Shown: piece after piece, positions 26,081 through 38,489 of the stretch
How positions within the stretch are numbered: the first letter of the stretch is position 1
Layout of the letters: the number at the start of each line of letters is the position of its first letter
From: Inia geoffrensis
Taxonomy: Eukaryota > Chordata > Mammalia > Artiodactyla > Iniidae
Length of the DNA stretch: 64,000 bases
Reading direction: 5' to 3'
Assembly: GCA_036417435.1 (NCBI GenBank)
Contig: JAZAQT010000221.1
Coordinates: 1,178,001 to 1,242,000 of the forward strand
Notes under the pieces: generated by a model
The model's input: the letters and a program-made list of their open reading frames with translations, nothing else
Database searches by the model: none
What the model was told of the DNA's origin: nothing
Program-made: the position numbers and the translations under genes

Positions 26081-27742
26081 GTGCATCCCTGTCGAACTGC
26101 TGCCTCTTTTCCTTCTCTTTCAGAGCAATTCTTATCTACCCCCTGATATCTGTTTTCTGCAATTCTGCGTCGCGTTCAAGTCCTCTTCACAGCCTTCCTT
26201 CAATAAATTTTGGGATGATAGGGGTCCTTTGGAACTGCAGGATTGTGAGTTACAGTGCCAAAAATCTCCTTTTCTCAACTCGCTTTCTTGTGAGCTGACC
26301 GCAAACCCGAAGAATTGCTTCAGGCCCTAATCTCGTTCCGGCATGGCACGCTGAGCCTTTGATGAATTCTTCTTCCTGTAGGGAAATCAGAGTTCAATGT
26401 GCCCGTCCAAACACATCAAGTTAGCTGCTCATTCGTTCTCCTTATTCCTGTTCATCTTCCACAGAAATTGCAAACTGTGCCAAACAAGAGGTCAAAGGCA
26501 CTGACTCTCCAAGTGGGGAGAATGTTAATATTGCATCTGGAACGGCGAACTCGAGTACCAGGGGGCGAAAATGGCGATGAGTTTTAGACATTTTGCCTGA
26601 TCACTTCGTGGACCATATTCTGGGTTTTCCATGCATATTTTAGCTGAAGGATAAATCCCTTACACGTGGAGATTTGGGACCCGTGGAATGGGAACCATGC
26701 ACCATTACCTCAAAGGGTCTGCATTCCCTCACAAATAGTATCAGCCCTAAGTGTCCAGCCTTATCGCTCCACCAGCTGTGGATGTACAGTTGGTAAATCC
26801 CAGATTCCTCACAAGCCCTGAAGGACTTATTTAAGAATTTCTCTCTATTTGACAGTCCTTGTGTTTTCTTTTTCAAATTTATTTTTATAAGGGGATTTAG
26901 CTTATTTACACTGCTGTGTGTATGCTGCTGTACACAAATGATTTTCTTATGGAGACGTATAAATGTATGGGTTTTAATTTTCTTCATACTCAGGTATATT
27001 CCTGGGTTTTGAATACGGGGTGTAGAGTCCATTTGGTTGAGCAAGGAGTAGGTCTTGTGTAATATATATTTGGCTTATGGAATGGTATCTGTCCTAATGT
27101 GAACCTCTGGTTTTATGCAGGCTCCCCACTCTCCTTTCCCCTTAAGCAAGCATAAGTTTCTTTTGTAAATGTGAGACTCTGTTGTGTTTTGTAATGCAGT
27201 TCACACGTAGCCGTGTTTACAGTCCCGGTATTAGTGATATCTTATGATGTTTCTTTTTCTGTGTGACTTATTTCACTTAGAATCATCGTAACTAAATCCA
27301 CTCATTATGCTGCTACTGGTCTGTTGCCATTGATTTCATTGTTGAGTGATATTCCATTGTAGGGATGTACCACAACTTCTATATCCATTTTTCTCTTTCT
27401 GGGCTATTAAAGTTGTACCATAGTCAAGGCTCCCGTACACAGAGCAGCCCCAAACTTTGGTGTGGCTGTGTCTTTTTCATTTAAATTTTCCGAATCTATA
27501 GCACCATAAGTGGAAGTGCCCTAGGCTCTCTAGCTTGGTTTTTTCTTTGTTCCAGGAAACACCATCCACTTCTCCAGAGTGGCTGTTGGCAGTTTACATC
27601 CAGTCCATCAGCATAACAAGGCTGCCGGTTCTCCATGGCCTGTCCTGCCTCTCTGGATTTTACAATTTTTTCGGACGGCTCTTTGGATCAGTGGGAATTG
27701 AGACTTCCTTGTAGTGCGGATTTCCATTGCAGGCTTGCTTGG

Positions 27743-27815
27743 TTGGCCAAAAAGGGCATATGCGTTTTTTCCTGAATATATTCAGGAAAAAAACGCATAC
27801 GCCCTTTTTGGCCAA
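27743..27815. mobile_element. Palindrome with one substitution and one inserted A
   Basis: Left arm has GGGCATATGCG in place of GGGCGTATGCG. The right arm has seven A residues before CGCATACG instead of six, making the element 73 bp. Confidence 0.8.
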
Positions 27816-30800
27816 GTGCATCACTGTCGAACTGCTGCCTCTTTTCCTACGCTTTCAGAGCAATTCTTATGTACCCCCTGATATCTGTTTTCTGCAATTC
27901 TGCGTCGCGTTCAAGTCCTCTTCACAGCCTTCCTTCAATATATTTTTGGATGATAGGGGTCATTTGGAACTCTGCAGGATTGTGAGTTACAGTGCCAAAA
28001 ATCTCGTTTTCTCAACTCGCTTTCTTGTGAGCTGGCCGAAAACCCGAAGAATTGCTTCAGGCCCTAATCTTGTTCCGGCATGTCACGCTGAGCCTTTGGT
28101 GAATTCTTCTTCCTGTAGGGAAATTAGAGTTCAATGTGCCCGTCCAAACACATCGAGTTAGCCGCTCATTCGTTCTCCTTATTCCTGTTCATCTTCCACG
28201 GAAATTGCAAACTGTGCCAATCAAGAGGTCAAAGGCACTGACTCTCCAAGTGGGGAGAATGTTAATATTGCATCTGGAACGGCGAACTCGAGTACCAGGT
28301 GGCTACAATGGCGATGAGTTTTAGAAATTTTGCCTGATCACTTCGTGGACCATATTCTGGGATTTCCATGCGTATTTTAGCTGAAGGATAAATCCCTTAA
28401 ACGTGGAGATTTGGGACCCGTGCAATGGGAACCATGCACCATTACCTCAAAGGGTCGGCATTCCCTCACCAATATTATCAGCCCCGAGTGTCCAGCCTTA
28501 TCTCTCCCACAGCTGTGGATGTAGAGGTGGTAAATCCAAGATTCCTCACAAGCCCTGAAGGACTTATTTAAGAATTTCTCTCTATTTGACATTCCTTGTG
28601 TTTTCTTTTTCAAATTTATTTTTATAAGGGGATTTAGCTTATTTACACTGCTGTGTGTATGCTGCTGGACACAAATGATTTTCTTATGGAGACGTATAAA
28701 TATATGGGTTTTAATTTTCTTCATACTCAGGTATATTCCTGGGTTTTGAATACGGGGTGTAGAGTCCATTTGGTTGAGCAAGGAGTAGGTCTTGTCTAAT
28801 ATATATTTGGCTTATGGAATGGTATCTGTCCTAATGTCAACCTCTGGTTTTATGCAGCCTCCCCACTCTCCTTTCCCCTTAAGCAAGCATAAGTTTCTTT
28901 TGTAAATGTGAGACTCTGTTGTGTTTTGTAATGCAGTTCTCACGTAGCCGTGTTTACAGTCCCGGTATTAGTGATATCTTATGATGTTTCTTTTTCTGTG
29001 TGACTTATTTCACTTAGAATCATCAAAACTAAATCCTCTCATTATGCTGCTACTGGTGTGTTGCCATTGATTTCATTGTTGAGTGATATTCCATTGTAGG
29101 GATGTACCACAACTTCTATATCCATTTTTCTCTTTCTGGGCTATTAAAGTTGTACCATAGTCAAGGATCCCGTACACAGAGCAGCCCCAAACTTTGGTGT
29201 GGCTGTGTCTTTTTCATTTAAATTTTCCGAATCTATAGCACCATAAGTGGAAGTGCCCTAGGCTCTCTAGCTTGGTTTTTTCTTTGTTCCAGGAAACACC
29301 ATGCACTTCTCCAGAGTGGCTGTTGGCAGTTTACATCCCGCCCATCATCATAACAAGGCTGCCGGTTCTCCGTGGCCTGTCCTGCCTCTCTGGATTTTAC
29401 ACTTTTTTCGGACGGCCCTTTGGATCGGTGGGAAGTGAGACTTCCTTGTAGTGCGGATTTCCATTGCAGGCTTGCTTGGTTGGCCAAAAAGGGCGTATGC
29501 GTTTTTTCCTGAATATATTCAGGAAAAAACGCATACGCCCTTTTTGGCCAAGTGCATCACTGTCGAACTGCTGCCTCTTTTCCTACTATTTCAGAGCAAT
29601 TCTTATCTACCCCCTGATATCTGTTTTCTGCAATTCTGCGTTGCGTTCAAGTCCTCTTCACAGCCTTCCTTCAATAAATTTTTGGATGATAGGGGTCATT
29701 TGGAACTCTGCAGGATTGTGAGTTACAGTGCCAAAAATCTCCTTTTCTCAACTCGCTTTCTTGTGAGCTGACCGCAAACCCGAAGATTTGCTTCAGGCCC
29801 TAATCTCGTTCCGGCATGGCACACTGAGCCTTTGGTGAATTCTTCCTGTAGGGAAATCAGAGTTCAATGTGCCCGTCCAAACACATCGAGTTAGCCGCTC
29901 ATTCGTTCTCCTTATTCCTGTTCATCTTCCACAAAAATTGCAAACTGTGCCAAACAAGAGGTCAAAGGCATTGACTCTCCAAGTGGGGAGAATGTGAATA
30001 TCGCATCTGGAACGGCGACCTCTAGTACCAGGGGGCGAAAATGGCGATGAGTTTATAATTTTGCCTGGTCACTTCGTGGACCATATTCTGGGTTTTCCAT
30101 GCATATTTTAGCTGAAGGATAAATCCCGTAAACGTGGAGATTTGGGACCCGTGCAATGGGAACCATGCACCATTACCTCAAAGGGTTTGCATTCCCTCAA
30201 GAATAGTATCAGCCCCAAGTGTCCAGCCTTATCTCTCCCACAGCTGTGGATGTAGAGGTGGTAAATCCAAGATTCCTCACAAGCCCTGAAGGACTTATTT
30301 AAGTATTTCTCTCTATTTGACAGTCCTTGTGTTTTCTTATTCAAATATATTTTTATAAGGGGATTTAGCTTATTGACACTGCTGTGTGTATGCTGCTGTA
30401 CACAAATGATTTTCTTATGGAGACCTATAAATGTATGGGTTTTAATTTTCTTCATAGTCAGGTATATTCCTAGGTTTTGAATATGGGGTGTTAAGTCCAT
30501 TTGGTTGAGCAATGAGTAGGTCTTGTCTAATATATATTTGGCTTATGGAATGGTATCTGTCCTAATGTCAACCTCTGGTTTTATGCAGCCTCCCCACTCT
30601 CCTTTCCCCTTAAGCAAGCATAAGTTTCTTTTGTAAATGTGAGACTCTGTTGTGTTTTGTAATGCAGTTCACACGTAGCCGTGTTTACATTCCCGGTATT
30701 AGTGATATCTTATGATGTTTCTTTTTCTGTGTGACTTATTTCACTTAGAATCATCATAACTAAATCCTCTCATTATGCTGCTACTGGTGTGTTGCCATTG

Positions 30801-32946
30801 ATTTCATTGTTGAGTGATATTCCATTGTAGGGATGTACCACAACTTCTATATCCATTTTTCTCTTTCTGGGCTATTAAAGTTGTACCATAGTCAAGGCTC
30901 CCGTACACAGAGCAGCCCCAAACTTTGGTGTGGCTGTGTCTTTTTCATTTAAATTTTCCGAATCTATAGCACCATAAGTGGAAGTGCCCTAGGCTCTGTA
31001 GCTTGTTTTTTTCTTTTTTCCAGGAAACACCATCCACTTTTCCAGAGTGGCTGTTGGCAGTTTACATCCAGTCCATCAGCATAACAAGGCTTCCGGTTCT
31101 CCATGGCCTGTCCTGCCTCTCTGGATTTTACAATTTTTTTGGACGGCTCTTTGGATCGGTGGGAAGTGAGACTTCCTTGTAGTGCGGATTTCCATTGCAG
31201 GCTTGCTTGGTTGGCCAAAAAGGGCGTATGCGTTTTTTCCTGAATATATTCAGGAAAAAACGCATACGCCCTTTTTGGCCAAGTGCATCACTGTCGAACT
31301 GCTGCCTCTTTTCCTACGCTTTCAGAGCAATTCTTATGTACCCCCTGATATCTGTTTTTTGCAATTCTGCGTCGCGTTCAAGTCCTCTTCACAGCCTTCC
31401 TTCAATAAATTTTGGGATGATAGGGGTCATTTGGACCTCTGTAGGATTGTGAGTTACAGTGCCAAAGATCTCCTTTTCTCAACTCGCTTTCTTGTGAGCT
31501 AACCGCAAACCTGAAGAATTGCTTCAGGCCCTAATCTCGTTCCGGCATGGCACGCTGAGCCTTTGGTGAATTCTTCTTCCTGTAGGGAAATCAGAGTTCA
31601 ATTTGCCCGTCCAAACACATCGAGTTAGCCGCTCATTTGTTCTCCTTATTCCTGTTCATCTTCAACAGAAGTTGGAAACTGTGCCAAACAAGAGATCAAA
31701 GGCACTGACTCTCCAAGTGGGGAGAATGTTTATATCGCATCTGGAACGGCGAACTCGAGTATCAGGGGGCGAAAATGGCGATGAGTTTTAGAAATTTTGC
31801 CTCATCACTTCGTGGACAATATTCTGGGTTTTCCATGCATATTTTAGCTGAAGGATATATCCCTTAATAGTGAAGATTTTTGACCCGTGGAATGGGAACC
31901 ATGCACCGTTACCTCAACGGGTCTGCATTCCCTCATCAATTGTATCAGCCCCAAGTGTCCAGCCTTATGTCTCCCACAGCTGCGGATGTAGAAGTGGTAA
32001 ATCCAAGATTTCTCACAATCCCTGAAGGTCTTATTTGAGAATTTCTCTCTATTTCACAGTCCTTGTGTTTTCTTTTTCAAATTTATTTTTATAAATGGAT
32101 TTAGCTTATTTACACTGATGTGTGTATGCTGCTGTACACAAATGATTTTCTTACGGAGACCTATAAATGTATGAGTTTTAATTTTCTTCCTAGACAGGTA
32201 TATTCCTAGGTTTTGAATATGGGGTGTTGAGTCCATTTGGTTGAGCAAGGAGTAGGTCTCGTCTAATATATATTTGGCTTATGGAATGGTATCTGTCCTA
32301 ATGTCAACCTCTGGGTTTATGCAGCCTCCCCACTCTCCTTTCCCCGTAAGAAAGCATAAGTTTCTTTTGTAAATATGAGACTCTGTTGTGTTTTGTAATG
32401 CAGTTCACACGTAGCCATGTTTACATTCCCGGTATTAGTGATATCTTATGATGTTTATTTTTCTGTGTGACTTATTTCACTTAGAATCATCGTAACTAAA
32501 TCCACTCATTATGCTGCCACTGGTCTGTTGCCATTGATTTCACTGTTGAGTGATACTCCATTGTAGGGATGTATCACAACTTCTATATCCATTTTTCTCT
32601 TTCTGGGCTATTGAAGTTGTACCATAGTCAATGCTCCTGTACACAGAGCAGCCCCAAACTTTGGTGTGGCTGTGTCTTTTTCATTTAAATTTTCAGAATC
32701 TATAACACCATAAGTGGAAGTGCCCTAGGCTCTCTAGCCTGTTTTTTTCTTTGTTCAAGGAAACACCATCCACTTCTCCAGAGAGGCTGTTGGCAATTTA
32801 CATCCCGCCCATCAGCATAACAAGGCTGCCTGTTCTCCATGGTCTGTCCTGCATCTCTGGATTTTACACTTTTTTCGGACGGCCCTTTGGATCGGTGGGA
32901 AGTGAGACTGCCTTGTAGGGCGTATTTCCATTGCAGGCTTGCTTGG

Positions 32947-33018
32947 TTGGCCAAAAAGGACGTATGCGTTGTTTCCTGAATATATTCAGGAAACAACGCA
33001 TACGCACTTTTTGGCCAA
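32947..33018. mobile_element. Edge-unit palindrome with mirrored change
   Basis: Both arms carry the same mirrored transversion: TTGTTT on the left and AAACAA on the right, where other units have TTTTTT/AAAAAA. Two adjacent positions near the ends (AAAGGACG versus the complement of AAAGTGCG) are unmatched. The two-sided change keeps the arms paired at that site. Confidence 0.8.
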
Positions 33019-34676
33019 GTGCATCACTGTCGAACTGCTGCCTTTTTTCCTACGCTTTCAGAGCAATTCTTATCTACCTCCTGATATGTGTTTTCTGCAA
33101 TTCCGCTTCGCTTTCAAGTCCTCTTCATAGCCTTCATTCAATAAATTTTTGGATGATAGGGGTCATTTGGAACTCTGCAGGATTGTGAGTTACAGTGCCA
33201 AAAATCTCCTTTTCTCAACTCGTTTTCTTGTGAGCTGACCGCAAACCCGAAGAATTGCTTCAGTCCCTAATCTCGTTCCGGCATGGCATGCTGAGCCTTT
33301 GGTGAATTCTTCTTCCTGTAGGGAAATCAGAGTTCAATGTGCCCGTCCAAACATAACGAGTTAGCCGCTCATTGGTTCTCATTCCTGTTCATCTTCCACA
33401 GAAATTGCAAACTGCGCCAAACAAGAGGTCAAAGGCACTGACTCTCCAAGTGGGGAGAATGTTAATATCGCATCTGGAACGGCGAACTCAAGTACCAGGG
33501 GGTGAAAATGGCGATGAGTTTTAGAATTTTTGCCTGATCACTTCGTGGACCATATTCTGGGTTTTCCATGCATATTTTAGCTGAAGGATAAATCCCTTAA
33601 ACGTGGAGATTTGGGACCCGTGGAATGGGAACCATGCACCATTACCTAAAAGGGTCTGCATTCCCTCAGCAATACTATCAGCCCCAAGTGTCCAGCCTTG
33701 TATCTCCCCCAGCTGTGTATGTAGAGAGAAATCCAGGTTTCATCACAAGCCCTGAATGAAAGAGTTAAGAATTTCTCTCTATTTCACTGTTTTTGTGTTT
33801 TGTTTTTGCAATTTATTTTTATAATAGGATATAGCTAATTTTCACTGCTGTGTTTGTGCCGCTGTACACACACATGATTCTATTACAGCGACCTACAAAT
33901 ACATGGGTTTTAAGTTTCTTCGTGGTCAGGTATATTCCTAGGCAGTGAATACAGGATGTCAAGTCCATTTCGTTGAGCAAGGTGTAGGTCTTGTCTAGTA
34001 TATATTTGGCTTATGGAATGGTATCTGTACTAATTTCAACCTCTGCTCTTATACAGCCTCCCAACTCACCTTTTCCATTAAGCAACCTTAAGTTTCTTTG
34101 GTAAATGTGAGACTATTGTGTTTTGTCATACAGTTCATGTGTAGCCGTGTTTACATTCTGGTATTAGTGATAACTTATGATGTTTCTTTTTCTGTGTGAC
34201 TTATTTCACTTAGAATCATCGTACGTAAACCACTTATTATGCTGCTATGGGCCTGGTGACATTAATTTCATTGCTGAGTAATATTCTATTGTACGTAAGT
34301 ACCACAACTTCTATATCTATTTTTTCTCTTTCTGGGCTATTGAAATTGTACCATAGTCGAGGTTCTTGTAAACAGAGCAGCCCCAAACTTTGGGGTGGCT
34401 GTGTCTTTTTCAGTTGAATTTTCCTAATCTGTAGGACCATAAGTGGAAGTGCCCTCGGTTTTGTAGCTTGGTTTTTTTATATGTTTCAGAAAACACCGTA
34501 TACTTCTCCAGAGTGGCTGTTGGCAATTTACATCCCACCCAACAGCATAAAAAGGCTGCCTGTTCTCCACTTTCTGTCCTGCCTCTCTGGATTTTACAAT
34601 TTTTTCAGACAGCTCTTTTGAGCATTGGGACGTGAGACTTCATTGTAGTGCGGATTTCCATTGCAGGCTTTCTTGG
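32947..34676. repeat. Diverging edge monomer 1
   Basis: Recognisable along its full length. From about 33,700 the divergence rises sharply, especially in the L1-derived part, for example 'cactgctgtgtttgtgcc' and a shortened 'gagactattgtg'. The 5' half still resembles the homogenised array. This is the first unit clearly outside the homogenised zone. Confidence 0.85.
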
Positions 34677-36426
34677 TTGGCCAAAAAGGGCGTATGCATA
34701 TTTTCCTGAATATAATCAGGAAAAAATGCATATGCTCTTTTTGGCCATGTGCATCACTGTTGAAGTTGTGCCTCTTTCCCTATGCTTTAAATGAAATTCC
34801 AATCTATCACTTGAAATCGCTTTCCTGCAATTCTCCCTCGCTTTCAAGTCTTCTTCGCATCCTTACTTCAATATATTTCTGGATGATAGCAGTCATTTGT
34901 AACTCTGCTGTTTTGTGAATTACAGTTCCTCTGAGCTCCTTTTTTCAGCTCCCTTTCTTGTGAGCTGACTGAAAAACTGCAAGATTGCTTCAATCCATAT
35001 TCTTGTTTTCAGGCGACTTGCTGAGCCTTTGGTTAATACTTCTTCCTCATGTGAAATGAGAGTGAAATGTGCCCATCAAAGCCCTTACGGCTAATTTTTC
35101 ATTGTTTCTCCCTCTTCCCATTCATCCTCTGTACTAATTGCAGACTGTGCAAAACAGGAAATTAAAGGCATTGACTATGCAAGTGGTGTGATTGTTAGTA
35201 AAGCGGCTGGAAGGTCGATCCTGTGATCCAGTAGAGGAAAAATGAGGTGCGTTTTAGAAACCTTTCCCAATCACATGGTATACCATCTGTTGGGTTTCTC
35301 ATGCATGGTTTCGCTGTAAGAAGATTCCCTTAAACCTGGAGTGTTGTGACCCATGGAATGAGTAGCTTTAAGTATTATATTAGAGGTTCGGCATTTGCTC
35401 ACCAAAGCTAACCAATCCTCACAGCCCCATGTGTCCAGCCTTATGTCTTATCCAGCTATGGGTTTATATGTGATCAATCCACTTTGCATCACAGCCCCTG
35501 AATCAATTTTGTACGAGTGTTTCTCTCTTTCTTTGTCTCTGTGTTTTGTTTTTAAAATTTATTTTTATAATGGTGTTTAGCTGATTATCACTGCTGTGTT
35601 TGTGCCACTCTGCACACACTTGAGTCCCTTATGGAGATATATCAATACATAGGTTTTAAGATTCCTACTACTCACATATATTCCTCTGTGGTGAATAAGG
35701 TGTGTTGAGGCCAGTTCATTGAGCAAGGTGTAGATCTTGTCTATTACGTATTTGGTTTATTGAATGGTATCTGTGTTCATTTCAAACTCTGATTTTATGC
35801 ATCACCCCACCTCACCTTTCCCCTTAAGCTGACATAAGTGTGTTTTCTAAATGTGAGACACTCTTGTTTTGTAATTCAGTTGTTGTGCAGTCATATTTAC
35901 ATTCCCTCTATGAGTGATATCTTATGATATGTTTCTTTTTCTGTGTGACTTAACTCAAGCAGTATCATCGAAACTCAATCCACTCTTTATGCTTCTACTA
36001 GCCTTATTACATTGATTTCATAGTGAAGAGATAATCCATTGTGCGTAAGTACCACACCATCCTTATCCATTGTTCTCTTTCCTGGGGTATTTAAGGTGTA
36101 CTGAAGTCGAGGTTCTTGTAAACAGAGCAGCCTTAAACTTTGCTGTGCCTGTGTCTTTTTGATTTTTAGACTTCCCTAGATATGCTCCTGTGATTGCAAG
36201 TGCCCTATGCTCTGTAGCTCTGCTTTTTAGATGATTTACAAACCAGGATACACTTCTCCAGAGTGCGTCTTCTCAGTTTACACACAGCCCATCAGTGTAT
36301 AAAGGCTGCCTGTTCTCCATGGCCTGTCCTGCATTTCTGCGTTTTACAATTTTTTCGGATGACCCTTTTGACCGGTGGAAAATGAGACTTCTTTGGTGTG
36401 CAGATTTGCATTGCTTGCTTTCTTGG
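34677..36426. repeat. Diverging edge monomer 2
   Basis: A 1,750-bp unit with substitutions and small indels throughout. The order palindrome, unknown module, L1 module is intact. The palindrome (34,677-34,748) is imperfect (TATGCATATTTT on the left, AAAAAATGCATATG on the right). The L1 module just upstream (about 34,170-34,660) keeps L1-like states lost in the array, such as gctgagtaatattctattg and cccacccaacagc. Confidence 0.85.
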
Positions 36427-36525
36427 TTGCCCATAAAGTGCATATGCGTGTTTTCCTGAATATATTCAGGAGAAAATGCATACGCCCTTTTTGGCCAACT
36501 GCACCATTTTAGAAATCCTGCCACC
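36427..36525. repeat. Terminal satellite remnant at the left array edge
   Basis: Degenerate palindrome (36,427-36,498; left GGTTGCCCATAAAGTGC, right GCATACGCCCTTTTTGGCC), then about 25 bases that still loosely follow the monomer (aactgcaccatt...atcctgcc). Beyond that no satellite is seen until 41,597. Confidence 0.75.
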
Positions 36526-36647
36526 TTGGGCCTTGGGATGTAGGCAGAGTGCGAACTTTAGATGATTGATGCCGTCAGGGTCAGAAGCACTCACCAACGG
36601 CTTCCCTTAGGTTACATTTTAACTGTCCTTGATAGATGATGTTAATA

Positions 36648-36838
36648 AAAATATCTATTCTTTTTCAGATTTTTTCCCCTTACACGTTATTGCAAAATAT
36701 TGAGTGTAGTTCCCTATGCTATATAGTAGTTCCTTGTTGATGATCTACTTTATACATAGCAGTGTGTATGTGTTAATCCCAAACTGTTAATTTATCCCTC
36801 CTCCCACTTTCCCTTTTGGTAATAATAAAGTATAAGAT
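36648..36838 (-). mobile_element. Antisense L1 3'-UTR fragment
   Basis: Plus strand shows the antisense L1 blocks 'ctttttcagattttttccc', 'gagtgtagttccctatgct', 'tagtagttccttgttgatga', 'gttaatcccaaactgttaat' and 'tatccctcctcccactttcc'. About 190 bp; both ends are truncated. This copy is separate from the satellite's L1 module and closer to a typical mammalian L1. The 120 bases before it (36,526-36,647) show nothing I recognise. Confidence 0.8.
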
Positions 36839-37550
36839 TTTATACTTCTCAGAAATGGGGGAGCTGAAACAGAGGTATAATTTTCAATGGAAAAACATTT
36901 AAAACAAGATTGAAGCTTTAACCAAGATTATTAGATGTGCATCCTTGGAAAGAAATCACTTCATTTCTCTAATATTGACCTGACAAATAAGACAAATCTT
37001 TTCACTGAACTTGCTTATAATAGAATGATGGAAATATAAAATGGAAGTGTTAGAAACATCTTATTTTACCCGAGCCTTATACACTGTTCTATGTTAATTA
37101 CAGTTTGGCTCACACATCTGTTTATTGAAGTTACAATGTTATCAATTTCTGTTACTGATCCTCCACAATGGACCCCAACAAGTATCCCCCTGCCCAGTGT
37201 CATTGGAGCCAACAGATCGAGACTGAGTTTGGTTCAGAAGCAAAGGAAACTATATTTTGATCAGAGAATGGAGAAGTGAGAGAATGCGCTACCCCACAGG
37301 CTGTGTGTTGGCCTGCTGTGTACAGGTCCTGTCAGAGTCAGTGGGAGGGAGGGGGCGGAGCTCTCAGAGGCCGGGTTGGATGCAGCTCAGGCTCTATATC
37401 TTGGAGCCTGCACTGGGCCCCAGGAGCTGAAGTGTCGACCCAGCCATTCTGCAGTAGGAAATCTGGTCGGAAGTGCCGGGTGTGGCAGCTCTGCATGCGG
37501 GAACCTAGGAGCATTTGAAATTAGACAAATCACAAAGGATAACAAAGGTT
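36839..37550. other. No recognisable gene or repeat
   Basis: The first 400 bases are AT-rich. From about 37,290 the sequence is GC-rich with a gggggcggagc GC-box-like site near 37,350. Short open frames (62 and 80 codons) have no protein character I recognise. It could contain the antisense retrovirus's LTR, but I cannot mark LTR ends. Confidence 0.4.
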
Positions 37551-37554
37551 AGAC

Positions 37555-37565
37555 TTTATTTTATT
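37555..37565 (-). promoter_or_regulatory. Overlapping AATAAA signals on the minus strand
   Basis: Minus strand reads AATAAAATAAAG, two overlapping polyadenylation hexamers. They lie downstream of the antisense env and pol remnants in the retroviral sense direction, where a 3' LTR signal would be expected. Such A-rich words are also common by chance. Confidence 0.3.
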
Positions 37566-37985
37566 GCCCAGATTCTATTTTTATCTCCCAGGGATTTTTA
37601 ATGGGCTTTGCTGGTGACAAAGCCCTCCTCTGCCTTTTGTCCCATTCCTCATTCTTGGAGTGCTGAGTGTGCAGACCCCTCTTCTGTAACTGCTGAGTGC
37701 TGAGTTGGGAGCCCTCATACCCGGGGATGAGGGTCAGAACTTCTCCCCAGCAGCCTCCAGGTGAGATTCATTGTCCCCAGAGCTGCTGCCTCCCTGCTCT
37801 TCCACCTGAGTACCAGCATTGGAAGTGTTATAGATTCTAATGACCTTTAAGGGTACAGGAAAGGGATGTGCAGAGACAATGTGGAGGCAGGTTTTACCCC
37901 ACCGCACATTTGTTAGGCCACCTTAGGCTGACCGTTTCTGCCAGCCTAGATGCTCTGACCAGCAGTCTTTGTTTTCTTCAATTAG
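37566..37985. other. Unassigned, probably retroviral 3' region
   Basis: Between the env-like motif and the minus-strand AATAAA signals. I see no intact frame and no SINE or L1. Its position suggests env tail and 3' LTR remains, which is inference from order only. Confidence 0.3.
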
Positions 37986-37987
37986 GC

Positions 37988-38480
37988 CCCTGAATTAATG
38001 TAAAAACAGTACCAGGTGTCAGAGCCTTGCCTGCTCAACTCCCAGTCAGTCCAGGGTCAGTGGTGATACAACACCATGATGGACACTGAGTCAACAGCCT
38101 TTTGAGGTAGCCAGGACTGCAGCTGGTCTTATTGGCCACCATCACCACGGTGGCTGTAGGCTTTTCTATGGTGACAATGTGATATATGGTTCCCCTGCCA
38201 AGCTTATTAGCTCCCCTCTGGGTGCAGTAAGCCCTGAAAGCAGTAGTCTACTCTTTTTGACACACTCTTGTTGTTTTCTGAGAGAAACTCCAGGTAAAGT
38301 GATGGTTACACGAGTTGCCATGGGGCCCCATTGCCCCCAGTTGTCTTTCTGGAGGTTGGAGTTGGAGGGTCTCCTCACTCGAGGTCAGTGTGCCCATGGA
38401 GCGAACCCTGCAACCTCAGGGCATGTTTGGTGGTTAGGATCAACACATGGGGTCATTTTCCCTTAGGAGGGAGGTGGCCT
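37988..38480 (-). pseudogene. Possible endogenous retrovirus env (TM) remnant
   Basis: Minus strand at 37,988-38,014 encodes WYCFYINSG, followed two codons later by a stop. This resembles the segment after the CX6CC disulfide motif of gamma-type envelope transmembrane subunits, with one of the paired cysteines apparently replaced by tyrosine. It lies on the correct side of pol in the retroviral direction. The remaining stretch to about 38,480 carries only one 70-codon minus-strand frame that I cannot place, so the extent is uncertain. It cannot make an envelope protein as it stands. Confidence 0.4.
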
Positions 38481-38489
38481 TTCAGGCTG

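Larger units (their letters stand above)
1..36525. repeat. Left satellite array, ~1,734-bp monomers
   Basis: Direct head-to-tail tandem array. Taking the palindrome start as phase zero, monomers start at 4, 1738, 3472, 5205, 6938, 8671, 10405, 12139, 13873, 15607, 17341, 19077, 20811, 22543, 24275, 26009, 27743, 29480, 31211, 32947, 34677 and 36427. Spacings are 1,730-1,737, with 1,750 for the last complete unit. By eye most monomers differ from each other by a few percent, mostly substitutions. From about 31.2 kb the units diverge progressively, and the last recognisable satellite sequence is the palindrome at 36,427 plus roughly 25 bases. The length and composition suggest the common cetacean satellite; this is inferred from period and repeat content, not from an alignment. 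Open frames inside it recur identically in each unit and are not genes. Confidence 0.97.

Noticed and set aside
34661..34918. 85-codon frame in the edge monomer as a conserved gene
   Set aside because: It is the degenerate counterpart of the repeated frame in other monomers and is explained by homology of the satellite DNA.
1..36525. CRISPR-like regular repeats
   Set aside because: The period is 1.7 kb, the repeats are contiguous with no unique spacers, and the DNA is mammalian.
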